Assembly (NCBI GenBank): GCA_029821215.1
Contig: JALGTV010000121.1
Span: 1 to 6,265, forward strand
Origin: Candidatus Zipacnadia bacterium
GTDB lineage: Bacteria > Armatimonadota > Zipacnadia > Zipacnadales > Zipacnadaceae
Length of the DNA stretch: 6,265 bases
Direction of reading: 5' to 3'
The position numbers were made by a program, and so were the translations under genes. The notes under the pieces are model-generated. The model was given only the letters and a program-made list of their open reading frames with translations, was not told the origin of the DNA and made no database searches. Every line of letters begins with the position of its first letter. Position 1 is the stretch's first letter. This document shows, in pieces, positions 1-6,265 of the stretch.

Positions 1-32
1 GTGGTCGGTGAGAGCTGCGCCTGGCTGGGCGG

Positions 33-1796
33 TCAGTGCTCAGTCCAACTTGTCTGCTGGCTGTGGTCCGCACCCTCCACGACGTACCCCAGATCTCCGG
101 GCTGCAGGAACCGGCGGCGAAGCTGTTCATCCTCCTGGGCGGGCAGGTGCCCGCTTTCGTCCAGCAGCCGCGGTCTGATCAGAATGACCAGTTCAGTGGT
201 GCTGGTGTGCTCGGTTCGGCTGCGAAACAGGGGACCGATTAGCGGTAAACTACCAAGTAGGGGAATGCGCCGGTATGTCTTCTCTTGCTGCCTTTGCGTA
301 AGTCCACCAATGATGATGGTCTCGCCGGCTCGGGTGCGCAGAGTGGTTTCGGCAGAGCGCGAGCGCAACCGGGGCACGCCGGTTTCGGGGTCCAGCTGTA
401 CAATATTAGATACCTCCACCTCAATCTCAGTGGTAATCTCTGGGGTTCCGCCCGTCCAGGGTCGTACCGTGAGCCTCACCCCGACCGGTACCACTTCAAT
501 ACGCTCCTGCTGCTGTCCGTACTGGGAATAGATCACTCTTATGTATCGCTCAGAACCGACAAAGATGGAGGCTGATTTGCCGTTGACCGCAGCCGTTGAA
601 GGATGTGACCTCACCTGAGCCCGGCCCTTTGTCACCAATGCACTCAGCCACGCCTGCAGCTCAGCAGTCGGGGCCACCGCAGTAGCCAAGCCTGCAGTAT
701 CGCCGTGTTCAAAGTCGACCTCTCCAGTGTAGCTATCAGTGCCCGCTCCATATCGTGCACTGTCATATCGCCAGCGGAATTGGCGGTCCAGATCCGATGA
801 ATCGGTCAACTCGATAACGGCGCACTCAACCTGAATCATCGGCGGCGGAATGTCTACCGCTTGCAGGTCCTGCTCAATCTTCGCCAGCATCTGGGAGGGG
901 GCAGTGACCACCACTGCATTTTGCTCGGGATTGCCGTGCAGATACTTAAACAGGAAAGTGGGCAGCAGGGAACGGGCGTCACCGGCTTTCAGATAGCTTA
1001 TAGGAAACGAAGCAGTACCGCTGCGGCGATAGGTGGGCAGATCGGCCGGGACACCCTCGCTGAGCATGTAGACGTCTCCCACCGCCGACAGGGCCAGACC
1101 ATAGCCGGCCGCAATACCTCGCAGTACCTCCAGCGGCTCAAGCTCTTGGACGTTCATGCTGACTTCGTGCTGGACAGCATCGTCCACCGCCACATTGACC
1201 TGTCCCTTACGGGCGATCTGGCCGACCACCTTGTGGATGTCCGCCTTCACTGCTCGCACGCTGATGAGACCCTCTACTTGTGTAACTTCAATTTCGCCTT
1301 CTTCAATCTCGGCCGCTTCCTTCTCTCCGGCAATCCGCTCAACAGTGCGCTGGCCGTAGACCGTGATCAAGTAGCTCTGCCGGTTCTCGCCCGGTTCCGC
1401 CTTTACCCGGCAGCGCTCCGTCAGAGTTACAGTCATCTCCACGCCCTTGCCCTCCACCGCATCCGGTGCCACGCCCAGCACTATTGTGCTGACCGGATCC
1501 TCGTCAATGTCATAGAGCCGCTTGCAGTCGGGGGCCAGGCGAGCATCGGGAAAGCGGAAGGTGGCGTCGGTGACCCACCGCCCTCGTTCCCACCGATAAT
1601 CTGTCTCGCGATCCAAAGTGAGGATGCCGTCAGCCTTGACCTTGATCTGAATCCCATTGCTCATCACGGTGGTTTTGACTTCGGTTATATAGCAGTAGGC
1701 CTCTCCCTGTGCCCATGCCCGCTCATGCTGCAGTAGACCCACGCACACGGTGAGCGCCACTACCACCGCCACTGCCCCAATCAATACAGATCTCAT
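33..1796 (-). CDS. Secretin-family outer-membrane channel protein (third of three), PilQ-like architecture
   Basis: Predicted exported secretin of 587 aa, a subunit of a ring-shaped outer-membrane channel of the type IV pilus or type II secretion kind. Domains seen: signal peptide at residues 1-30 with a hydrophobic core and a likely cut after AWAQ; a beta-rich, AMIN-like region at about 35-150 with Cys35, Cys91 and Cys129; a short acidic linker at about 156-172; an STN-like domain at about 177-247; one secretin N1-type domain at about 262-317 (LLPTFLFKYL, then NAVVVTAP); and the secretin core at about 375-545. The core shows AQVRSHPSTAAVNGKSASIFVG, GETIIIGGL at 491-499 and IPLLGSLPLIGPLFRSR at 511-527, ending TELVILIRPRLL. 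The 38-residue tail shares GHLPA with the first gene. The ATG lies in an ATGA overlap with the stop of the preceding gene and has GGAGGT 6 nt upstream (positions 1803-1808). It is shorter than typical proteobacterial PilQ. The family is clear; the choice between pilus and secretion role is inference. The stop is at 33-35, with nothing identifiable in the last 32 bases. Confidence 0.9.
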   Translation of the reverse strand: MRSVLIGAVAVVVALTVCVGLLQHERAWAQGEAYCYITEVKTTVMSNGIQIKVKADGILTLDRETDYRWERGRWVTDATFRFPDARLAPDCKRLYDIDEDPVSTIVLGVAPDAVEGKGVEMTVTLTERCRVKAEPGENRQSYLITVYGQRTVERIAGEKEAAEIEEGEIEVTQVEGLISVRAVKADIHKVVGQIARKGQVNVAVDDAVQHEVSMNVQELEPLEVLRGIAAGYGLALSAVGDVYMLSEGVPADLPTYRRSGTASFPISYLKAGDARSLLPTFLFKYLHGNPEQNAVVVTAPSQMLAKIEQDLQAVDIPPPMIQVECAVIELTDSSDLDRQFRWRYDSARYGAGTDSYTGEVDFEHGDTAGLATAVAPTAELQAWLSALVTKGRAQVRSHPSTAAVNGKSASIFVGSERYIRVIYSQYGQQQERIEVVPVGVRLTVRPWTGGTPEITTEIEVEVSNIVQLDPETGVPRLRSRSAETTLRTRAGETIIIGGLTQRQQEKTYRRIPLLGSLPLIGPLFRSRTEHTSTTELVILIRPRLLDESGHLPAQEDEQLRRRFLQPGDLGYVVEGADHSQQTSWTEH

Positions 1797-3433
1797 TGGA
1801 CCACCTCCGTAGTATTATCCCGCCGGGCTGCTGCCCGTAGACTGGCTCGCGCTTGCACTATTATCCATATCTCCTGTTCGTCTTTAAACTCAAGCCCGCC
1901 TGTGGGCACTGCGGCCGTCCGCCGCCACTCCTGGGAGCCACGCTTCATACGCAGCCCCCCGATAATGACAGAGTCGCCGGAATCCACTCTGACGACACCT
2001 TCCATACAGCGGTGCAGGACTATCGGCCCCAGGTCGTTACCACCTGTCAGGAAGCTGCTGCTGACTTTGAGGCTGGCTGTCACGCAATCCCCGCTTGTCC
2101 GCGGTTCAATCTCTAACTCACAGCCGGCCTGCACCGGCTCCAGCGACATCTCCTGGGCACCATAGTCTCCGGAAAGTCGCCAGTAATATGTCTTCTCGCC
2201 GACAAACAGCCGCGCCCGCTGACCATTTTTGACCCATATCGCCGGCAGCAGCTCCACCTGCAACTGCCCCCGCCTGGATAGGCCCCGTAGATCAGCCACC
2301 AGCTCGTGGGGCCGCCGGCCGGCTACTTCTATACTCAACTGTCCTGCGCTGTCGATCTGCCACTGGGTGGTTCCGCCGCTGCCGCTAACTGCAATCTGGT
2401 GCAGATACTCCCCAATATCTTGCCCAGAGACCATCCAGCCCCGCAGTCGGCAGTGATAGGCCGGCCGGTCCACCACCCGCAGGTCCTCGGCTATCCGATC
2501 CAGTAGCGGCGCAGGCCCATTTAGAACCAGGGCATTGGCCTCTGCGTTGGCCCGCGCATAAGATAGCAGTACATCAGGCAGCAGCAGCAGCGCCTCTTGC
2601 GCTGAGATATACTTGAGGGGTACTGACCGGATCTGTGAGCTCCAGAAGGGGACGGCAGTGTCCGCGCGGCTGAGGCTGACAAAGTACGCGCCGCCTTCGC
2701 GGTGCATCGCTAGCCCGTAGCCAATAGCCAAGGCTCGCAGCAGGCGCTCAAGCGGGATATCTTCCAGGTGAATGGTTACCGCCAGGTCCACCTGGTCGTC
2801 CACGTACACTGGTGTTTGAGTCAGTTCGGCGACCCACTCCAGCAACGAGCCGACAGTCGCGTTGACCGCGTGGATACTCAGGCCCTCCCGCGTACCACTT
2901 ACCGCCAGTTCGGTAGGCAGCTCATTGACCTCGGGGCGCTGGCCAACAGGCTCGCGCGGCCGGTCAGTAAGCACTGTAATCAGCAGTTCGTCTTGGCTGC
3001 TGGTTACCTCAATCAATACCCTGGGTCCGTCGTAGTCGCGGTCCTCCTCGAATTGCCGCACCCCCCCTGGGGTTTTTATTGTTACCACGTATCCGGGACG
3101 GTATAGCACCACAGTACCTATCAGACCGATCCCTGTCCCCCGCCACGAAAACGGGGAGAACTCCAAATGGCTGACCGGATATTTGGCGACCTCCACCACC
3201 GGAGGCGCACCGCTGCGGACATTCCCCAGCCCAAAGGTGATACGTCGGCTCGGACCCTGCGGCCAAGCCCCAGCCCACAGCGCTCCATCAGCCGACAGTC
3301 GCAAACGTACCGCATTGGCGACCTGCTCGACCTCGATTTTCTCCAGATCAACGAAATCCTGCTGGGCGCAAACCGACCCCGCGACCAGCACTGCCCCCGC
3401 CAAAATTGTTAGAGCCGATATTCGTCTCAGCAT
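1793..3433 (-). CDS. Divergent secretin-like protein (second of three) with degenerate secretin core
   Basis: Predicted exported protein of 546 aa, homologous to its neighbours but diverged at the C-terminus. Seen: signal peptide at 1-23 with a likely cut after VCA; an AMIN-like beta-rich region at about 28-155; an STN-like domain at about 183-255 (GLSIHAVNATVGSLLEWVAE, then a VDDQV turn); and an N1-type domain at about 268-323 (LKYISAQEALLLLPDVLLSY, then NALVLNGPAPLLDRIAEDL). The core at about 330-530 is recognisable by GQRARLFVGEKTYYW and GDSVIIGGL at 486-494. The expected Pro/Gly-rich IPxLGxLF segment is replaced by RRTAAVPTGGLEFKDE, and the arginine-proline motif ahead of the GxxAxxFVG strand is also lost. 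Four cysteines (328, 438, 450, 476) lie in this core, whereas the first protein has none. The ATG overlaps the preceding stop in TAATG, with GGAG 5 nt upstream. The reading frame is intact, so it looks maintained rather than decayed. It may be an accessory or co-assembling subunit, which is inference. Confidence 0.82.
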   Translation of the reverse strand: MLRRISALTILAGAVLVAGSVCAQQDFVDLEKIEVEQVANAVRLRLSADGALWAGAWPQGPSRRITFGLGNVRSGAPPVVEVAKYPVSHLEFSPFSWRGTGIGLIGTVVLYRPGYVVTIKTPGGVRQFEEDRDYDGPRVLIEVTSSQDELLITVLTDRPREPVGQRPEVNELPTELAVSGTREGLSIHAVNATVGSLLEWVAELTQTPVYVDDQVDLAVTIHLEDIPLERLLRALAIGYGLAMHREGGAYFVSLSRADTAVPFWSSQIRSVPLKYISAQEALLLLPDVLLSYARANAEANALVLNGPAPLLDRIAEDLRVVDRPAYHCRLRGWMVSGQDIGEYLHQIAVSGSGGTTQWQIDSAGQLSIEVAGRRPHELVADLRGLSRRGQLQVELLPAIWVKNGQRARLFVGEKTYYWRLSGDYGAQEMSLEPVQAGCELEIEPRTSGDCVTASLKVSSSFLTGGNDLGPIVLHRCMEGVVRVDSGDSVIIGGLRMKRGSQEWRRTAAVPTGGLEFKDEQEIWIIVQARASLRAAARRDNTTEVVQ

Positions 3434-4830
3434 TATGGCTCCGCCACCCCCACCCGCTCGCGGATCTGGACCTCTTCGTCTGCTGGCAGGTGGCCGGTCG
3501 GGCTTAGCAGGCGCGCAGTGACAAAGACCGCCAGGTCTACCGTCGTCTCCTGGATCTTCTTAGAGCGGAAAAGATTGCCCAGGATCGGTATCTCGCTGAG
3601 AATGGGAATGGCCCGCCGCACTGACCTGCTCTCCGCCTGGCGCAGACCGCCAATCACGATAGTCTGCCCGTCACGCACTCTCACCGTCGTCCTGGCTGTC
3701 CGCGTAGTTTTGGTGGGCAATCCCGTGACCGGATCCGGAGCGCTCAGGGTGCTTATCTCTTCGTTCAGATCCAGAATGATCTCGCCGCCACCCCCGGTCA
3801 GCGGCATCATCGTCAGGCGGACGCCAGCGGAAATGGAGTTGCCGGTGCCGCCTACTGGAGTGGTCAGATATTGCTCCTGGCCAATGAAAATCGTCGCCGA
3901 CTGGCCGCTGACCGTCGCAATCCGGGGGTTGGCTCGCACTCGGGCTTGGCGCTTTTCCACCAGGGCCTGAAGCTGAGCAAAAAATGCGGTGGGCAGATCC
4001 ACAATCGCATTCAACGTAAGCTGCCCGGTCAGTGAATCAGTGGTGATGCCCAGATTGGCGTTACTGTACCCCAACATCGTCGCAAAAGTGTCAGTATCTA
4101 CGTTAGTAAATTCAACAACATTAACATCTAACATAATCTGGGCAGCGGGCACATCAAACTGCGCCACATCCTTCCGGAACTTATCCAGCACCGGTTGCGG
4201 GCCCGACAGCACCACCGCATTCTGATCAGTATTCACCTTGATATGACCTTGCAGAAACAGTGGGAACAGCTTCTGAGCCTGGTCAGGGGCGACATACTTG
4301 GTGGTGACGGAGGCAATATCCGACAGCAGATAGGAAGAAGGCGTCCGGGGCATACCCTGGGAGATAATGTGGATGCCCTCCACCTCTGCCCAAGAAAAGC
4401 CATAAGTGTCAACAATGACCTGCAGGATCTCACGCTCAGGCTTGTCCACTACATTGATGGTCAGGTTGCGCTTGACGGTATCATCCACGATCAGTGGCAG
4501 GTGGGCCTGGGCCGCAAAGGTAGTGAGCAGCTCGTGGGCATTGACATTAACAGCGTGCACGGTCCAGCCATGCGGGGTCGGCTCGATCTCCAGTACCTTC
4601 TCCTCTTCTTCCTCATCTTCGCCATCACCGTTCTCCTCCTCATCATCGGTTTCGCCTTCCTCCTCGCCCGCCTCTGAGGACTTGTCTTCTATCTCAGCAG
4701 GAGCTTCTTCGGCCACCGCAGCAACAGGCGGCTCTGCCGGCGCCTCAGCACTCCAGACAGACACCCTGCCTACTGCCAGGATAATTATAAGCGCATACAT
4801 TAACACGACGACCCATACCGTAGTGCGCAT
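3433..4830 (-). CDS. Secretin-family outer-membrane channel protein (first of three) with acidic N-terminal linker
   Basis: Predicted exported secretin of 465 aa and the promoter-proximal gene of the operon. Seen: a hydrophobic signal segment at residues 4-22 with a likely cut near WSAEA (about 28-30); a low-complexity linker at about 30-82 whose second half (about 46-78) is almost entirely Glu, Asp and Gly; an STN-like domain at about 87-157 (GWTVHAVNVNAHELLTTFAA, then VDDTV and LTINV); one N1-type domain at about 172-228 (KLFPLFLQ, then NAVVLSGPQPVLDKF); and the secretin core at about 278-441. The core shows ARVRANPRIATVSGQSATIF, VRDGQTIVIGGL at 385-396 and IPILSEIPILGNLFRSKK at 408-425, ending DLAVFVTARLL. 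The tail carries GHLPADEE. There are no cysteines and no AMIN-like domain; the acidic linker sits in its place. The ATG is supported by GGGAGGT (positions 4836-4842) with 5 nt spacing. It is short for a secretin. The family call is firm; the cargo or pilus system is unknown. Confidence 0.92.
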   Translation of the reverse strand: MRTTVWVVVLMYALIIILAVGRVSVWSAEAPAEPPVAAVAEEAPAEIEDKSSEAGEEEGETDDEEENGDGEDEEEEEKVLEIEPTPHGWTVHAVNVNAHELLTTFAAQAHLPLIVDDTVKRNLTINVVDKPEREILQVIVDTYGFSWAEVEGIHIISQGMPRTPSSYLLSDIASVTTKYVAPDQAQKLFPLFLQGHIKVNTDQNAVVLSGPQPVLDKFRKDVAQFDVPAAQIMLDVNVVEFTNVDTDTFATMLGYSNANLGITTDSLTGQLTLNAIVDLPTAFFAQLQALVEKRQARVRANPRIATVSGQSATIFIGQEQYLTTPVGGTGNSISAGVRLTMMPLTGGGGEIILDLNEEISTLSAPDPVTGLPTKTTRTARTTVRVRDGQTIVIGGLRQAESRSVRRAIPILSEIPILGNLFRSKKIQETTVDLAVFVTARLLSPTGHLPADEEVQIRERVGVAEP

Positions 4831-4914
4831 CGTCTACCTCCCAGCCTCTCTATCGGATATTTCTTAAGTGCCGGACCCTTAATGATCTATACTCTACTCT
4901 GCCCACACTATAAT

Positions 4915-4947
4915 AGGCCATTCCTGGCCTCTCACTGGCATTTGCCA
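4915..4947. repeat. Two adjacent short palindromes upstream of the secretin operon
   Basis: AGGCCA-TTCC-TGGCCT (4915-4930) is a perfect 6-bp inverted repeat with a 4-nt centre. TGGCA-TT-TGCCA (4936-4947) is a perfect 5-bp inverted repeat with a 2-nt centre. They lie 85-117 bp upstream of the first secretin start, and the first abuts the minus-strand TATTAT. The position would suit an operator, but such short palindromes also arise by chance. Confidence 0.35.
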
Positions 4948-5012
4948 TATGCTTTGTTGCTACATTTAGTAATTCTCTGTTTGCTGGACTAATTCCTCCT
5001 CCTGGGGATTAT

Positions 5013-5042
5013 TTAACCCGCTTAATGAATTAAGCGGGCTAA
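5013..5042. repeat. GC-rich hairpin in intergenic region
   Basis: CCCGCTTAA (5017-5025) pairs perfectly with TTAAGCGGG (5030-5038) around a TGAA loop. TTA/TAA pairs extend the stem beyond one A-C mismatch. No T-tract follows on either strand, so it is not a convincing intrinsic terminator. It could be an operator, a structured leader, or part of the end of the insertion sequence. Confidence 0.5.
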
Positions 5043-5067
5043 CCAACCCGGCCGGAAAGTGGGATGG

Positions 5068-5097
5068 TTGAAGGGTGGGGGTAAATGAGGATAGAAT
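5068..5097 (+). promoter_or_regulatory. Candidate sigma-70 promoter for the transposase relic
   Basis: TTGAAG (5068-5073; 4 of 6 match to TTGACA) is followed after 18 nt by TAGAAT (5092-5097; 5 of 6 match to TATAAT). AAGGAG at 5121-5126 and the transposase ATG at 5135 follow downstream in the right order and spacing. The boxes are imperfect and nothing shows activity. Confidence 0.35.
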
Positions 5098-5134
5098 GTG
5101 GGTGTGGTGCCATCAGATCCAAGGAGTGCTCGGT

Positions 5135-5418
5135 ATGATAGGACGCCGCCCCGAGCAACAAAGCCCTTTCCCCGCCGATAACCAGTAGACTTCGCAGGGC
5201 TGTATTGCGAGGACTTTGGCCGGCCCAGTGTGCCGCCGAGTCTGTTGGCGATAGCGCTGCTGCTGCAGGCCCACGATAAGGTCTCGGATGCTGAGGCGAC
5301 GCGACGTGCGACTTTCGACATGTGCTGGAAGGTAGCCCTGAGCGTAGAGATGGACGAGCGGCCTTTCGCCAAGAGCACGCTGCGGCTTTTCCGCGCCCAG
5401 CTTGTCATCCACACAATG
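5135..5418 (+). pseudogene. IS1182-type transposase, truncated and internally deleted N-terminal fragment
   Basis: Remnant of a DDE transposase that would have moved an IS1182-type insertion sequence. Reading starts at ATG 5135 with AAGGAG 8 nt upstream and gives MIGRRPEQQSPFPADNQ, then a stop (TAG, 5186-5188). The family sequence resumes in another frame from GAC 5188: DFAGLYCEDFGRPSVPPSLL, a Gln-Ala-His-Asp-Lys-Val stretch, then WKVALSVEMDERPFAKSTLR and FRAQLVIH. This is the conserved N-terminal domain of IS1182-type transposases, recognised from memory. Roughly two dozen residues that family members carry between the two parts are missing. A deletion with a frameshift explains this. Family similarity stops after about 5412, where the sulfatase begins. 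The whole catalytic DDE domain, usually several hundred residues, is absent, so the fragment cannot transpose. The right border is uncertain by about 10 nt. Confidence 0.85.
5135..5418 (+). mobile_element. Insertion sequence remnant, IS1182-type, minimal extent
   Basis: Only the left, 5' part of the element survives. The outer left border lies somewhere in 4990-5135 and could not be placed, because no terminal inverted repeat or target duplication was recognised. The right part, including the right terminal repeat, is gone: the element ends in a junction with sulfatase coding sequence. Confidence 0.6.
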
Positions 5419-5420
5419 CC

Positions 5421-6265
5421 CGCTACATGGGCATCAATGGGCATCCTCAGGTGCAGACGCCTAATATTGACGAGCTGGCCCAAGGCGGTGTCCACTTCAC
5501 TGCCGCTTTCAGCCAGAGTCCGATCTGCACTCCCAGCCACTACAGCGGAATGAGCGGGCAGTATGTCCACAACCATGGGATCTACGGATTGGTGGAGGCG
5601 CAAGTCGAGAAGGGCCTGTTGCCCGACGAGTTATCCTCCTACTTTCAGGTCTTCACGTCGAGCCCAAGTGGATAGAGCCCTACTGCGACCAATTCCCCAA
5701 TATGAATTGGCCAGATAATCCCTACAACGCTTACCTAAAGGGAAAGGGGTTGCTGGATAAGCGCGATGATGAAGCGCACGCCAGCAAATCCCAGCACTTG
5801 GACGGCTATCCCTCGGAGCTTTCCTTTGAGGACTCTTACGAAGGCTACTGCTATCAGAGCTTCTGCGAGCTGCTGGCAGAACGCAGCGATGGCGAACCTT
5901 TTTTCTATAAACTGGATCCTCTGCACCCGCACGAGAATTACATCCCTGTCCAGCGATTTTGGGATATCTACGAGGGTGTTGAGCTGCAGTTGCCACCCAG
6001 CGCCGATGAAGACCTGTCGGACAAGTCTCCGCACCAGCAGTGGATGATCGAAAGGCAGCGCACCAGTGAAGCCCCGTGGCTACTGGAGCCCAAGACTTAT
6101 GAAGCCGTGCGGCTGCGCAAGCTGCGCGGCTATTACGGGTGCATCTCTCAGGTTGATTACCTGGTAGGATTGGTGGTGGACAAGCTGAAGGAGATCGGCG
6201 AGCTTGACAATACCATAATCATCTATACCGCTGATCACGGTGAGTTCGCTCTGGAACACGGCTTC
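5421..6265 (+). pseudogene. Type I sulfatase (formylglycine-dependent), broken and running off the right edge
   Basis: Family role: hydrolysis of sulfate esters, in environmental bacteria often from sulfated polysaccharides. Two frames carry the homology. From about 5421 (clearly from 5427) one frame gives MGINGHPQVQTPNIDELA, then SPICTPSHYSGMSGQYVHNH, and ends in TAG at 5673-5675. A second frame takes over at 5651 with LHVEPKWIEPYCDQFPN and stays open for 205 codons to the window end. It includes PFFYKLDPLHPHENYIPV (the His-containing mid-protein motif), the helix GYYGCISQVDYLVGLVVDKL, and the metal-site motif TADHGE near 6229-6246. Defects: the 5' end with the first metal-binding aspartates is missing and replaced by transposase sequence; the formylglycine motif reads CTPSH where CxPxR is expected; and the segment that should hold Gly-Lys before LHV is deleted at about 5649-5651, causing the frameshift. 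The long open second frame suggests recent inactivation, or an assembly error. Confidence 0.85.

Larger units (their letters stand above)
4831..5134. other. Intergenic region between divergent secretin operon and transposase relic
   Basis: No open frame here looks like a gene. The stretch, especially about 4861-5035, is visibly richer in A and T than the flanking coding DNA. Reading left (minus strand) it must hold the leader and probably the promoter of the secretin operon, including the strong ribosome binding site at 4836-4842. I could not find a convincing sigma-70 pair on that strand: TATTAT (positions 4915-4910) has no matching -35 box. Two short palindromes lie at 4915-4930 and 4936-4947, and a longer hairpin at 5013-5042. 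Reading right, the region supplies a likely promoter and ribosome binding site for the transposase relic. The left end of the insertion sequence should fall here, but I could not identify a terminal inverted repeat or target duplication. Confidence 0.6.

Noticed and set aside
1..531. Open frame from the first base on the plus strand, 176 codons
   Set aside because: Low-complexity Ser/Arg-rich translation antisense to the conserved C-terminal part of the third secretin; a shadow frame.
861..1736. A 291-codon open frame on the plus strand opposite the third secretin gene
   Set aside because: It lies wholly antisense to a well-supported secretin, has no family resemblance, and is expected in GC-rich DNA.
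1793..3433. Lipoprotein signal in the second secretin (Cys22)
   Set aside because: The residues before the Cys (GSV) do not fit a lipobox; a signal peptidase I site VCA fits better.
4909..4914. Perfect TATAAT on the plus strand
   Set aside because: No acceptable -35 box at 16-18 nt upstream and no plus-strand gene close downstream; likely chance in an AT-rich gap.
4936..4952. Possible sigma-54 site (TGGCA followed by TATGC)
   Set aside because: The GG to GC distance is 2 nt too long for a -24/-12 promoter, and it faces away from the secretin operon.
5013..5042. Hairpin as an intrinsic terminator
   Set aside because: No run of T follows on either strand and no gene ends nearby.
5427..5445. 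Near-tandem repeat ATGGGCATC twice, 1 nt apart
   Set aside because: It is part of the MGINGHP coding sequence typical of this sulfatase group; coincidental codon repetition.
5022..5603. A 193-codon open frame on the minus strand
   Set aside because: It overlaps the transposase and sulfatase remnants in antisense and starts and ends across the junction; no family signal.

Overview
The window looks like a piece of a diderm bacterial chromosome, GC-rich in its coding parts. It has two halves, arranged divergently around an AT-richer gap. The taxon cannot be fixed from the sequence. Secretins imply an outer membrane. A secretin cluster next to an IS1182-type relic and a sulfatase would fit an environmental lineage such as Armatimonadota, Planctomycetota or a related uncultured phylum, but that is only a guess.

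Positions 33-4830, minus strand: three tandem, overlapping genes, transcribed right to left, that form one operon. All three encode exported proteins of the secretin superfamily (type II/III secretion and type IV pilus outer-membrane channels). The first (465 aa) has a signal peptide, a highly acidic linker, an STN-like domain, one secretin N1-type domain and a clear secretin core. The second (546 aa) and third (587 aa) carry an extra N-terminal beta-rich, possibly AMIN-like domain, as PilQ proteins do. The third has a good secretin core. The second has a degenerate one that lacks the proline/glycine-rich signature near its C-terminus. The junctions are TAATG (first/second) and ATGA (second/third), each with a Shine-Dalgarno sequence inside the preceding gene, so translation is probably coupled. 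No pilin, ATPase, PilMNOP or pilotin gene is visible, and the operon may continue past the left edge.

Positions 4831-5134: non-coding. It holds the strong ribosome binding site of the first secretin, two small palindromes, a 9-bp GC-rich hairpin and a plausible promoter reading right into a transposase relic.

Positions 5135-6265, plus strand: a decayed, chimeric region. A truncated and internally deleted IS1182-type transposase 5' end runs directly into a type I sulfatase gene that has lost its own 5' end. The sulfatase also carries a frameshifting deletion that removes the region of the conserved catalytic Lys, and has His in place of the Arg of the formylglycine motif. It runs off the right edge. 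Neither product is expected to be active.

The most interesting points are the triple secretin operon with its degenerate middle member, and the cluster of deletion scars in the transposase-sulfatase region. I found no CRISPR array, tRNA, rRNA or recognisable new defence system.
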